Shown piece after piece: positions 46,926 through 55,514 of a stretch of 64,000 nt of DNA; the first letter of the stretch is position 1, and each line of letters opens with the position of its first letter. Source of the stretch: Thalassospiraceae bacterium LMO-JJ14. Its GTDB lineage: Bacteria > Pseudomonadota > Alphaproteobacteria > Rhodospirillales > Casp-alpha2. The stretch lies in contig CP134604.1 in the NCBI GenBank assembly GCA_021555105.2, positions 1,984,001 to 2,048,000 of the forward strand. Reading direction: 5' to 3'. Both the position numbers and the translations under genes were made by a program. Under the pieces are notes generated by a model. That model did not search any database. It was not told where the DNA came from and saw nothing but the letters and a program-made list of their open reading frames with translations.

Positions 46926-47369
46926 ATGTTTCTTGAGATCTTGAATAACGAACAACGTGAGGCGTTTCTGGTGCTCGCCAGCCGCATTGCCATTTCCGAC
47001 GGAGAGGACTCAGCCGAGGAAATAGCAGCCATTGAAAATTTGCGCCAGGAAATGGGGATTGCTGGCGAAATAGATATGAAGAATGTGCTGGCAGACATCG
47101 ATGTGTCGGCTTTCGATACGCACAAGTCCAGGGTGGTTGCCGCTTTGGAATTGTTAAGGTTGGCTTATGCGGACGAGTATATGCACGAGGCGGAAATTGC
47201 CGAGGTGCGGGAAGTCTGCGAGGCCATGGGCTTCCCTGAAGAATGGCTTTCCACCATGGGCGAATGGGCGACCCGCTTCAACGAAGTGGAAGGTGAGGAA
47301 CAGGAAGGCGAAATGGCGGAATACCGCGATGCGCTGATTGAACATGCGCACCAGATGATGGATGTCTGA
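46926..47369 (+). CDS. TerB-like tellurite-resistance-family protein
   Basis: A 147-residue all-helical acidic protein with the TerB-like repeat pattern: an F-L-V-L-A-S-R-I-A-I-S-D-G-E-D start, A-L-E-L-L-R-L-A-Y-A-D-E-Y-M-H and a paired-helix M-G-F-P-E-E-W segment. It begins 30 bases after the channel gene, so it is probably cotranscribed with it. TerB-domain proteins are thought to bind divalent cations and act at the membrane in stress responses; any link to the channel is a guess. It converges on speE. Confidence 0.78.
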   Translation: MFLEILNNEQREAFLVLASRIAISDGEDSAEEIAAIENLRQEMGIAGEIDMKNVLADIDVSAFDTHKSRVVAALELLRLAYADEYMHEAEIAEVREVCEAMGFPEEWLSTMGEWATRFNEVEGEEQEGEMAEYRDALIEHAHQMMDV

Positions 47370-47393
47370 AGCCGCTTTTTCGAGCCTGGCAGC

Positions 47394-48245
47394 TTAATCG
47401 ATAATTTCTGAAACGTAGACAGGCAGAGCAAATGCCCCCTTGTGAACGGCGGGGGTATAATAGCGTGTCGTGATGCCGGCTTTGGCAAATCTCTCTACAA
47501 GTACCGCCAACTCGACTTGTCGAAGTTCGGCATTATCACTGGCCCAGCCGAAGGCCATGGGCCCCCCGACATAGGTCGGTATGGTTGCCATGTAGCATGA
47601 GGCATCGTTGAAAAGATGCCGAAGATGCGTGACCGTGTGCTTTAATTCGTCGGGCTGCATGAAAGGCACACCGTTCTGCGTGACCAGAACGCCACCCGGT
47701 GTCAGGCACTTTTTCGCGTTCGCATAGAACGTATCCTGGAACAGGACCTCACCAGGACCGATGGGATCCGTGCTGTCGACGATGATCACATCGAAGGTAT
47801 CATCGGTATCCTTCACATAGGCAGCGCCGTCAGCGAACACGAGGTTGGTTCGCGGGTCGTCAAAAGCGCCCCTGGCGTGGTTCGGCAGGTGAAGTTTGGA
47901 CAATTCGACCACACCGGGGTCGATTTCAACCATTGTGCAATGCTTGACCGAGGCATGGCGCAGGACTTCGCGCAGCATGCCGCCGTCGCCGCCGCCAATG
48001 ATCAAAATACGCGTGGCAGCGCCATGAGCAATGATCGGCACGTGTGCCAGCATTTCGTGATAAATGAACTCGTCGGCTTCGGTCGTCTGGGTGACGCCGT
48101 CCAGCATCATCATGCGACCAAAGGTCGGATTGCGGAAAATCACCAGCCGCTGGTGATCCGTCGCGCTGTCAAAATAGACTTCGGTGCTTTTATATTCTGT
48201 TTGCCAGCCGGTATAGAGCGTTTCCCTGAATGTTTTCTCGGTCAT
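47394..48245 (-). CDS. speE: Spermidine synthase
   Basis: A longer open frame runs to 48560, but it lies over the speD coding frame, and the ATG at 48245 starts the conserved protein (283 residues). The spermidine synthase motifs are present: ILIIGGGDGGMLREVLRH (dcSAM/glycine-rich loop), the acidic VEIDPGVVELSK segment, an IIVDSTDPIGPGE motif with the catalytic aspartate, and a C-terminal YYTPAVHKGAFALP segment. It transfers an aminopropyl group from decarboxylated SAM to putrescine. It follows speD by 7 bases. Confidence 0.95.
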   Translation of the reverse strand: MTEKTFRETLYTGWQTEYKSTEVYFDSATDHQRLVIFRNPTFGRMMMLDGVTQTTEADEFIYHEMLAHVPIIAHGAATRILIIGGGDGGMLREVLRHASVKHCTMVEIDPGVVELSKLHLPNHARGAFDDPRTNLVFADGAAYVKDTDDTFDVIIVDSTDPIGPGEVLFQDTFYANAKKCLTPGGVLVTQNGVPFMQPDELKHTVTHLRHLFNDASCYMATIPTYVGGPMAFGWASDNAELRQVELAVLVERFAKAGITTRYYTPAVHKGAFALPVYVSEIID

Positions 48246-48252
48246 CTCTCTA

Positions 48253-48699
48253 TTACGCGCCACGGCCCCGCATATGCTCCTCGACCGCAATCCTCTCGGG
48301 CGAGAATGCTTCGCGAAGGATCTCGATCGTGGCATGCGGGTTGGTTTCGCCGCACATGAACACATCCAGCGCCGCATAGCCGCATTCCGGCCATGTATGG
48401 ATGGATATGTGGGACTCGGCCAGCACTGCAACGCCGGAAATGCCGCCATTCGGCGTGAAGTGGTGCAGATGGATGTGCAAAAGCGTGGCACCGGCGGCAT
48501 CGACCGCCTTACGCAGCGCGGTTTCAACATGTTCCAGTTCATCCAGACGGTCGGCGCCATAGACGTCGATGATCAGGTGCGTGCCAGCGTAGCGGACGCC
48601 ATCACGGATGATGAAGTAATCCTTATCTTCGTTTCCTTCGGAAACGGAAGTCGGGGTTACGGGTTCCACGTCAAGAACTTGAAGCTGGGTCTTAGACAA
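48253..48699 (-). CDS. speD: S-adenosylmethionine decarboxylase proenzyme
   Basis: The core motif L-A-E-S-H-I-S-I-H-T-W-P-E is intact: autocleavage at the E-S bond makes the pyruvoyl group, the histidine at +5 and the cysteine at +20 (DVFMC) from that serine are the known active-site residues. It makes decarboxylated SAM for SpeE. The open frame goes up to an ATG at 48819 with no ribosome site. I favour a TTG at 48699 with AAAGG (on the minus strand, 48708-48712) eight bases upstream, giving 148 residues, closer to the family length. Forms an operon with speE and is divergent from a second SpeD-family gene. Confidence 0.9.
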   Translation of the reverse strand: MSKTQLQVLDVEPVTPTSVSEGNEDKDYFIIRDGVRYAGTHLIIDVYGADRLDELEHVETALRKAVDAAGATLLHIHLHHFTPNGGISGVAVLAESHISIHTWPECGYAALDVFMCGETNPHATIEILREAFSPERIAVEEHMRGRGA

Positions 48700-48977
48700 T
48701 TCAGTGACCTTTCCCACCACAACCCGGTTGATCCTTTCAACCGGCTGTAACAAATTCGAAACCAAGACGCGGGTTTTAATCCCTAGTAAACCTCGGATGC
48801 AAGAGGAATCTTGTGACATTCACAGTAGGTCAACGCCGAGTAAAACGGTCTGAAATGATTACACAAATTGCGGTTTTTTTTATTATTGATCGCAAATACA
48901 AAAAGGCGTAGAAAACGCGCCATCATTCGTGGGACTGGTCCTGCTTTTTTGTAACCCGAATTTGCGGAGTTAAGGCT

Positions 48978-49358
48978 ATGTGGGGTATGCATCTCACCGT
49001 TGACGTCGCCAACTGCAATGAAAACCGTTCCGACGCTGAAGCCATCGCGCGCTTCGCTAAGGATATGGTTGAGCGGATCAACATGAAGGCCTTTGGCGAG
49101 CCGTGGATCGTCCATTTTGCCAAGGAAAACCCGCAAGCGGCCGGTTACACGCTGACGCAGTTGATTGAAACCTCGAACATCACCGCGCATTTCTGCGATT
49201 ATACCGGCGAGTGCTATTTCGATGTCTTCTCATGCATGGAATTCGATGTCGACGAAGCCCTTGAAGTCATTGCCGAACATTTCGGCTCACGGGACTGGGT
49301 TTATAACTGTATCGTCCGTCAGGCACCTGAAGCCAAGCAGATCGCGGCAGCCGAGTAA
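48978..49358 (+). CDS. Divergent S-adenosylmethionine-decarboxylase-family protein (SpeD paralogue)
   Basis: GGAG at 48966-48969 lies eight bases before this ATG. The 126-residue product aligns to the neighbouring SpeD without gaps over the catalytic core: the serine, the histidine at +5 and the cysteine at +20 (DVFSC) are all conserved (segment E-T-S-N-I-T-A-H-F). But the residue before the serine is threonine instead of glutamate, and the H-T-W-P-E substrate-side motif reads H-F-C-D-Y. It therefore keeps the pyruvoyl apparatus but probably not the same substrate. SpeD homologues that act as L-ornithine or L-arginine decarboxylases are known, and such an activity would supply putrescine to the adjacent speDE. 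This function is inferred, not shown. Confidence 0.72.
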   Translation: MWGMHLTVDVANCNENRSDAEAIARFAKDMVERINMKAFGEPWIVHFAKENPQAAGYTLTQLIETSNITAHFCDYTGECYFDVFSCMEFDVDEALEVIAEHFGSRDWVYNCIVRQAPEAKQIAAAE

Positions 49359-49369
49359 TTCCTGATTGC

Positions 49370-49416
49370 CCGCCCGACAGGCGCCTGCAGTCGCGTTGAC
49401 AGCAGGCGCGGGGCGG
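49370..49416 (+). terminator. Long GC-rich hairpin after the second SpeD-family gene
   Basis: CCGCCC (49370-49375) plus GCGCCTGC (49381-49388) pair with GCAGGCGC (49402-49409) and GGGCGG (49411-49416), with a 13-base loop and small bulges. There is no T-run, so it may be an intrinsic-like or rho-assisted terminator, or an mRNA structure just upstream (16 bases) of the next start codon. Confidence 0.45.
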
Positions 49417-49432
49417 ATTACGAACCACAACC

Positions 49433-50278
49433 ATGAACGATAGTGCACCCGAACAGAACGGCATGCGCGGCAAGCTTCTATTGCTTGTCGACGGACAGCT
49501 TTTCAACAACGTCATTATCGGGATTATCGTTTTCAACTCGATTGTCATCGGCCTACAGACATCGGATAGGGTCGTCCACTCGGTTGGGCCGTTACTGGAT
49601 ATACTGGACACTATCTTTCTGACGATCTTCGTTGTCGAGTTGATGATGCGGATCGTTTCGTACGGTGCCGGTTTCGTAAAGCGACCATGGAGCGTTTTCG
49701 ATTTTATCGTTGTCGGTGTTGCGTTGACCCCGGGGGCGGAGGCGTTTTCCGTCGTTCGTGCCCTGCGTATCCTGCGTGCACTCCGTCTGATCTCCCAGGT
49801 GCCGACGATGCGTGTCGTTGTCGAAGCGCTGCTGCGCTCGCTGCCGGGACTGGGATCGACGGCCATCCTGCTGCTTTTGATCTTTTATGTCGGTGGCGTT
49901 ATGACGACAGTTCTGTTCAAGGCGGCGTTTCCGGAGTTCTTCGGCGATCTTGGGGCTTCGATTTACAGCTTGTTCCAGATCATGACGCTTGAGAGCTGGT
50001 CGATGGGAATTGTCCGCCCCGTTATGGAAGTTTATCCCTACTCATGGCTGTTCTTCGTGCCTTTTGTCATCATAACGTCAATTCTGGTCCTCAATCTGGT
50101 CGTTGCGATCGTTGTCGACAGCATGCAGTCGGCCAAGGAAATGATGGCAGAAGAGGGGCGCGCCGAGCGTGAAGCCGCGGGCGAGCCCGCAGAAGCAACA
50201 TTGGAAAGTATTCAAATGGAAATGCGCGCCTTGCGTGATGAAGTCCGTGCTCTCAGGGTAGAGCAGGGTGAAAGCTGA
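49433..50278 (+). CDS. BacNav-type voltage-gated sodium channel
   Basis: The 281-residue protein has the single-domain six-helix plan of bacterial voltage-gated sodium channels. S4 carries the [10 protein letters not shown] pattern, with an arginine every third position. The pore filter is TLESWSM, matching the TLESW filter of NaChBac-type channels. The end of S6 ([12 protein letters not shown]) is followed by an acidic linker and a short C-terminal coiled coil, [14 protein letters not shown], typical for tetramer assembly. Roles in these bacteria include motility and pH or salt response. The stop codon shares its last base with the argS start (TGATG), so the two are translationally linked. 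Confidence 0.92.
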   Translation: MNDSAPEQNGMRGKLLLLVDGQLFNNVIIGIIVFNSIVIGLQTSDRVVHSVGPLLDILDTIFLTIFVVELMMRIVSYGAGFVKRPWSVFDFIVVGVALTPGAEAFSVVRALRILRALRLISQVPTMRVVVEALLRSLPGLGSTAILLLLIFYVGGVMTTVLFKAAFPEFFGDLGASIYSLFQIMTLESWSMGIVRPVMEVYPYSWLFFVPFVIITSILVLNLVVAIVVDSMQSAKEMMAEEGRAEREAAGEPAEATLESIQMEMRALRDEVRALRVEQGES

Positions 50279-52044
50279 TGAATTTGTTTAGGGCGTTCCA
50301 AGCTGACATTGGCAAGATTATTGAAAAACTCGTCAAGGACGGGGCTCTTCCGGAAGGCATGGATACTTCGAAAATCACAGTCGAGCCGCCACGCGACCCG
50401 TCGCACGGTGATATTTCCACGAATGCCGCCATGGTTCTTGCCAAGCCTGCCGCCATGAAACCCCGGGATATTGCCGGGCTGATTGCCCCCGGGATTGAGT
50501 CGCTTGAAGCGGTTGATAGGGTGGATGTTGCCGGTCCGGGGTTTATAAATGCGACCCTGACGGATGCGTTCTGGCATAAGCGGCTGTTGGATGTTCTCAA
50601 ATCCGGAACCGATTACGGGAATTCCGATATCGGTGACGGGCAGAGAATTAACGTTGAATATGTCTCTGCCAATCCGACAGGTCCGCTACATGTTGCGCAC
50701 GCACGCGGTGCCGTTGTCGGTGACGCGCTGGTTAATTTGCTACGCAAGGCCGGCTTCGATGTCACATCGGAATACTACATTAATGATGCAGGTAATCAGG
50801 TCGACCAATTAGCCCGTTCCGCGCACCTTCGTTACCGCGAGGCGCTGGGGGAAAATATCGGCGAAATCCCGGATGGTCTTTATCCTGGTGAATACATGAT
50901 CGAAATCGGCAAAGAGCTTGCCGATACACTGGGTAATAGCCTTATCGATGCACCTGAGGATGAATGGATCGATACCTTCCGCAACGTTGCTATCGAAAGA
51001 TTGATGGACCAGATCAAGGATGATCTGTCGGCGCTTGGAATTTCGCAGGATGTATATACTTCCGAACGCGATCTTGTGGCTGCAGGAAAGGTCGAACACG
51101 TTCAGGAGCTTCTGGAAGCGCGCGGTCTGATTTACCGTGGGGTTCTGGAGCCGCCGAAAGGAAAAGCCGCCCCTGAAGACTGGGAACCACGCGAACAGAC
51201 TCTGTTCAAGGCCACCGAGTTCGGTGACGATATCGATCGTCCGCTCAAAAAATCAGACGGTTCGTGGACGTATTTTTCTAATGACATCGCCAATCACCTC
51301 GACAAGTTCGACCGCGGCTTCAGAACCATGATCGATGTCTGGGGGGCGGATCACGGCGGCTATGTGAAGCGTATGCAGGCAGCGGTCAGGGCTGTGACCG
51401 GGGGCGAGGGGGAGCTGGAAGTTAAGCTGTGCCAGATTGTCCATCTTAAAAAGGGCGGTGAGCCGTTCCGGATGTCAAAACGCGCTGGCAATTTCGTGAC
51501 GTTACGCGACTTGATCGATGAACTTGGAGAGAACGGCAAGGATGTCGTTCGCTTTATCATGCTGACTCGCAAGAACGACAGTCAGATGGATTTCGATCTG
51601 GACAAGGCCCTGGAGCAATCTCGCGATAATCCGGTGTTTTATGTGCAGTATGCTCATGCACGCTGCCACTCAGTGCTCCGCAATGCCGCCGAGGTGGTGG
51701 ACAGCGCCGGTTTGGCACCGAAAAAGCTCGCTAAGGCCGATCTGGGCCAGCTTGGCGACCCGTCCGAGATAGAGATAATCCGCATGTTGGCCAATTGGCC
51801 GAAGACGGTAGAAGCAGCGGCGGAAGCACAAGAACCTCACCGGATAGCATTCTATCTAAACGATCTGGCTGCCCTGTTTCATGGTCTGTGGAATAAGGGT
51901 AAGGATAACGCTCGCTTGCGTTTCATAGATGACAACGATATCGAGGCAACGCGCGCACGACTGGCGCTGGTCGTTGGTGTCGCGACTGTTATTGCTTCCG
52001 GGTTGCAGGTTATCGGTGTCACACCGCTCGAAGAGTTGCGCTGA
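50278..52044 (+). CDS. argS: Arginine-tRNA ligase
   Basis: A class I synthetase of 588 residues. It has the N-terminal additional domain, the HIGH-like motif (P-L-H-V-A-H-A-R-G), the KMSKS-like FRMSKRAGN segment and a C-terminal DALR-type anticodon-binding domain. The length is normal. It attaches arginine to tRNA-Arg in the cytoplasm. Its ATG overlaps the sodium channel stop by one base; that pairing is unusual, and the synthetase may depend on the channel mRNA for expression. It converges on the EAL gene. Confidence 0.96.
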   Translation: MNLFRAFQADIGKIIEKLVKDGALPEGMDTSKITVEPPRDPSHGDISTNAAMVLAKPAAMKPRDIAGLIAPGIESLEAVDRVDVAGPGFINATLTDAFWHKRLLDVLKSGTDYGNSDIGDGQRINVEYVSANPTGPLHVAHARGAVVGDALVNLLRKAGFDVTSEYYINDAGNQVDQLARSAHLRYREALGENIGEIPDGLYPGEYMIEIGKELADTLGNSLIDAPEDEWIDTFRNVAIERLMDQIKDDLSALGISQDVYTSERDLVAAGKVEHVQELLEARGLIYRGVLEPPKGKAAPEDWEPREQTLFKATEFGDDIDRPLKKSDGSWTYFSNDIANHLDKFDRGFRTMIDVWGADHGGYVKRMQAAVRAVTGGEGELEVKLCQIVHLKKGGEPFRMSKRAGNFVTLRDLIDELGENGKDVVRFIMLTRKNDSQMDFDLDKALEQSRDNPVFYVQYAHARCHSVLRNAAEVVDSAGLAPKKLAKADLGQLGDPSEIEIIRMLANWPKTVEAAAEAQEPHRIAFYLNDLAALFHGLWNKGKDNARLRFIDDNDIEATRARLALVVGVATVIASGLQVIGVTPLEELR

Positions 52045-52050
52045 GAATTC

Positions 52051-53796
52051 TCAGATCTTTCCGCTGTTAAGGCGATCCATAAGCGATTGCCCGCCTTCGT
52101 AAAACTCAGCCGGCTGACTATCGGGCTTCGGTAGTTCAAGCTGAATGCCGGGAAAGGCTTCTTCGGTCGGCATAGGTTTGCCGAAGTGCCATCCCTGCCC
52201 GAGTTCAATGCCGCACTGGCCAAGGAAATCTGCGAGTGCCTTGTCTTCGACCATCTCAGCTATGGTTTCTACTTCAATTTCACGGCATAGCGTTGCCATG
52301 GATGCTAGGAAGGCTTTACCTTTCTTCGTGGCAACAGCACGTTTAACGACGGGACCGTCGAATTTGACGGTATCGACGTCAAAGCTGTTCAGGTAATCGA
52401 AGCTGGCTGCACCAGCGCCGAAATCATCCAGTGCGACCTTGAAGCCCATGCGACGGAACCGCTGAATAGCTTCATTAACGCCCTGAAGATCTTTAATCTC
52501 GGCCGATTCAGTGATCTCCAGGCTGATGTGTTCTTCAATACCGTAACGTTCAGTCAGCAGTTTTTTGAGTTCTTCACAGAAATGAGGGTCGCTGATCGAA
52601 TGCCCTGATACGTTGATGGCAATCGGGGTGAATGGACCTACAAGTTGTGCAGCTTCAACAGTCAATAAAGCGCGTTTGGCAACGGCCAGATCAAAATCCG
52701 GAATGACGCCAATTTCTTCCGCCAGGGTGATCAGCTTAAAAGGCGATTCACCGGCATCGTCACGAAACCGGGTTAAGGCTTCGAAGTGGTGGAAATGACC
52801 GTCCTTGAGGGATGCAACCGGCATATAGACAAGATCAAAGCTGCCGTCGGCGCAAATTTTCTTGAAGCGTTCGATATCCTTGACGTTTTCGGCCATTCTC
52901 TTTTCAAGAATTTCGTTGAGATCGCCTTCCGGCATTTCCCCGTCATGTTGGGTGAATTCCTGCAACGAATAGAGCATTGCTTTTGCAAGCTGTTTGTCAT
53001 CCATGCCACCGGCTTTAGCGTCGATGGTGGCAACCTTGGGAATCAGGGATTTTGCGTTTGGCGCGACAATGCTCATCGCATTGGAGATTTTCTCACTCAG
53101 GCCGAGGGCATCGACGTCTTCGCCATGAACGATAGAGAAGTTTTCACCGTCAATTCGACCCGCTGTATCGCCGCCAAGGGATTCTTTGCTGAGGGTTTGG
53201 CCAATGGCCTTCAGGACTTCGGCTTCCTCGGCACTACCGACAACAATGCCAGCTTCGGCAAGGTCGCCGATGTTGATCATACTGACCTTGGGTTTGCCGC
53301 CAGCCGCTTCATAGGAGCGAACCCTCTGCGTTGCGGCATCGACGAAGGCCTCGTTACTCAGAACACCTGACTCAGTATCCCGGTCTTCGGGGCTCCGGCC
53401 GATCGGGATCGTCTGTTTTGGTGCGATCTTAATGGCGAGGAAATAATCGTTGTCGAAATCAGGAACACGATAGCCGGAGATCGCTATTTCCGCGTTTCCG
53501 CTGGTCTTCGTAATGGCGCGGACGATCAGGTCGTCAACCCGTGCATCACGGCTACTAACCTTGAAGATATCGCTCACAATTGAGCGGTCTTCCGGGTGAA
53601 TAATATCCAGAAAATCAATGCCAACCAGTTCCGCATCGCTTTTTCCGAAAAAGGCATGTGCGGGGCCGGTGCAAAATTTCACCTTTAGGTCCTGAGAGAC
53701 TTGAAAGAGTATATCTGCACGGCAAAAAGCAAGCGCAGCAAAGCGCCCAAGATTTATTATGTGTGCGGATTTTTGCTTATCCAAGGTGCTTATCAT
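52051..53796 (-). CDS. Cytoplasmic PAS-degenerate GGDEF-EAL protein (c-di-GMP phosphodiesterase candidate)
   Basis: The 581-residue protein has no TM helix. Residues about 25-125 look like a PAS domain. Residues 135-290 hold a GGDEF-like domain in which the signature reads GRIDGENF, so it lacks cyclase activity. Residues 300-560 are an EAL domain with catalytic residues apparently in place: EALTRF, INVSGHS (metal-binding asparagine), ITES (glutamate), DDFGAG, the lysine of VKFDG, ETIAEM, and LGQGWHFGKP (glutamine). It probably hydrolyses c-di-GMP to pGpG, with the PAS domain as sensor. It could lower c-di-GMP for the adhesin-release circuit elsewhere in this window; that link is inferred. Confidence 0.88.
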   Translation of the reverse strand: MISTLDKQKSAHIINLGRFAALAFCRADILFQVSQDLKVKFCTGPAHAFFGKSDAELVGIDFLDIIHPEDRSIVSDIFKVSSRDARVDDLIVRAITKTSGNAEIAISGYRVPDFDNDYFLAIKIAPKQTIPIGRSPEDRDTESGVLSNEAFVDAATQRVRSYEAAGGKPKVSMINIGDLAEAGIVVGSAEEAEVLKAIGQTLSKESLGGDTAGRIDGENFSIVHGEDVDALGLSEKISNAMSIVAPNAKSLIPKVATIDAKAGGMDDKQLAKAMLYSLQEFTQHDGEMPEGDLNEILEKRMAENVKDIERFKKICADGSFDLVYMPVASLKDGHFHHFEALTRFRDDAGESPFKLITLAEEIGVIPDFDLAVAKRALLTVEAAQLVGPFTPIAINVSGHSISDPHFCEELKKLLTERYGIEEHISLEITESAEIKDLQGVNEAIQRFRRMGFKVALDDFGAGAASFDYLNSFDVDTVKFDGPVVKRAVATKKGKAFLASMATLCREIEVETIAEMVEDKALADFLGQCGIELGQGWHFGKPMPTEEAFPGIQLELPKPDSQPAEFYEGGQSLMDRLNSGKI

Positions 53797-54016
53797 TTCC
53801 TGATTTCGATAAGGTCATATGCAATAATTCTAATATGCCTATAAAGGTTATACGACCAGCGATAGGTAAAGTTAAGAAACGTTTTGAATCAATTTGTGTC
53901 AACGAAACTTCATGAATTTAAGGGTTAAAAGGATGTCAAATCAGGTTGAAGGATGAACCTTTATTTTCAGTTTTAAAATAGTGCTTCTTTAGTTTCGGGT
54001 TGATAGTGTTCCCGAT

Positions 54017-54646
54017 ATGAGAGGATTCTGCAATGGATTGAAGCATATCCGCGAAACGTGTCCGCATATGCGTGGTGCGGTTGAACTGTATGGTAGCCCG
54101 AGATCGAGAAAAAGAGAGCCGGGATTTGCGACGCTGGTCCGGATTATTATCGATCAGCAGGTATCGGTTCAGGCTGGGGCGGCAATCTGGAACAGGCTGG
54201 AAACGGCTTGTGGGTCGGTTACTCATGATACGGTGCTTTCCCTTGGCGAGCAGGGGCTCCGCTATTGCGGTCTGAGCGGTGCAAAGGCGAGGTACGTCAG
54301 TGGTATTGCACAGGCAATCGGTCAGGGTGATTTGGATTTGAACCGCCTTCATCGCTGCCGCCAAGACACAATATTCAATGAACTGACGAAGCTTAAGGGG
54401 ATAGGCCGTTGGACAGCGGAAATTTACCTGATGTTCGCGCTGGGCAAACCGGATATCATGCCCGTTGGGGATATTGCCCTGCAAGCTGCGGCTGGAAGGT
54501 TGCTGGGCATGAACGAACGCCCAGGCCCAGCCGAGTTGGAAGATATTGGTGAGCGCTGGCGACCTTACCGAAGCGTTGCGGCAGTCATGCTGTGGCATTT
54601 TTACAAGAAAATGCCGGCGGTAGGTTATCACCAGTCGCGCACCTGA
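54017..54646 (+). CDS. DNA-3-methyladenine glycosylase (HhH-GPD superfamily, AlkA-like)
   Basis: The 209-residue protein has the AlkA-type HhH-GPD core: an IIIDQQVSVQAGAAI helix early on, the helix-hairpin-helix LTKLKGIGRWTAEIYLM and a catalytic aspartate in the following PVGDIAL segment. It removes alkylated bases from DNA in base-excision repair. It lacks the N-terminal methyltransferase/regulator domain of Ada-AlkA fusions and has no iron-sulfur cysteines. An in-frame long ORF on the opposite strand is a shadow of this gene. Confidence 0.88.
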   Translation: MRGFCNGLKHIRETCPHMRGAVELYGSPRSRKREPGFATLVRIIIDQQVSVQAGAAIWNRLETACGSVTHDTVLSLGEQGLRYCGLSGAKARYVSGIAQAIGQGDLDLNRLHRCRQDTIFNELTKLKGIGRWTAEIYLMFALGKPDIMPVGDIALQAAAGRLLGMNERPGPAELEDIGERWRPYRSVAAVMLWHFYKKMPAVGYHQSRT

Positions 54647-54656
54647 TTTCGCTCTC

Positions 54657-55403
54657 TTACAGATTGTCCTTCAGAAAATCCGTGAAAGTTGCCCAGGATT
54701 TTTCATCCGCAACCTTTCGGTAACGGTTTGATTCAAAAACTGTAAAGGCGTGTGGTGCGCCGGAATACACCTCGATTTCATATGTCACACCTGCCGCTTC
54801 GAGGCGTTTTGACAGGTCAGCGACATCATCCATGGTGATCGATGTATCAGCACCGCCATGCGCAATGAAAAGTGGGGGCGTGTCGCCGCTGTAATCCTGG
54901 CCTTCGGGCGTAGACAGGCCGCCATGGAAGGTTGCATAGCCGGCTATATCCTTGGCCTTGCCGGACCGGGCAAGTTCCAGCGTTGCCGCGCCGCCGAAGC
55001 AATATCCCATAACGATGGCCTTGCCTCCGTTCAGTTTGCGTGCCTCAGCAAGTCCGGCCAGGATCAGGGACCGCATCTTTTCGCGATCTTTATACAGCCT
55101 ACCCGTCTCGGCTTTTTTGGCACCTGTTTCTGTTGGACGGTTGCCTTTACCGTAAAGATCGAGGGCAAAGGCGTCATAGCCCAATTTGGAAAGCATGTCG
55201 GCGCGCTTGTATTCGTAATCCGTCAAGCCGTCCCAATCGTGAATGACAAGCACAAGTCCCTTTGAAGCCCCCATGGCCGGCGCTTTATAGCCTTCAAGAG
55301 CCATATCGCCTGCACTATAGGTGACCTTTTCGCCGGCTATTGCAGTCGTGGAAATAACTGCTGACATGCCGAGTGCGAAAAAAGAAGAAAGAAGTCCACG
55401 CAT
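54657..55403 (-). CDS. Exported dienelactone-hydrolase-family protein
   Basis: A signal peptide (hydrophobic stretch ending STTAIAG) precedes an alpha/beta-hydrolase of the DLH type. The triad is visible: cysteine nucleophile in GYCFGGAA, aspartate in HGGADTSI, and histidine in APHAF. DLH enzymes hydrolyse cyclic ester lactones; an exported version with this sequence has no obvious pathway partner here. The gene converges with the AlkA-like gene. Confidence 0.86.
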   Translation of the reverse strand: MRGLLSSFFALGMSAVISTTAIAGEKVTYSAGDMALEGYKAPAMGASKGLVLVIHDWDGLTDYEYKRADMLSKLGYDAFALDLYGKGNRPTETGAKKAETGRLYKDREKMRSLILAGLAEARKLNGGKAIVMGYCFGGAATLELARSGKAKDIAGYATFHGGLSTPEGQDYSGDTPPLFIAHGGADTSITMDDVADLSKRLEAAGVTYEIEVYSGAPHAFTVFESNRYRKVADEKSWATFTDFLKDNL

Positions 55404-55514
55404 CGTCGTTTCCTCCGTTGGAAAAAGAATACGATGTATACGTAGGATCGGATTCCATTTTTTTAAGCGGAATTTAAAACAGCCCGGGAAATTAAATGAA
55501 TAAGGTGCCTGCGA

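Noticed and set aside
48246-48560. Extended N-terminus of speE
   Set aside because: These codons lie over the speD coding frame, and the family N-terminus starts at 48245.
53936-54631. 231-codon minus-strand ORF opposite the AlkA-like gene
   Set aside because: The plus-strand protein has a full HhH-GPD core; the antisense product does not resemble any family.
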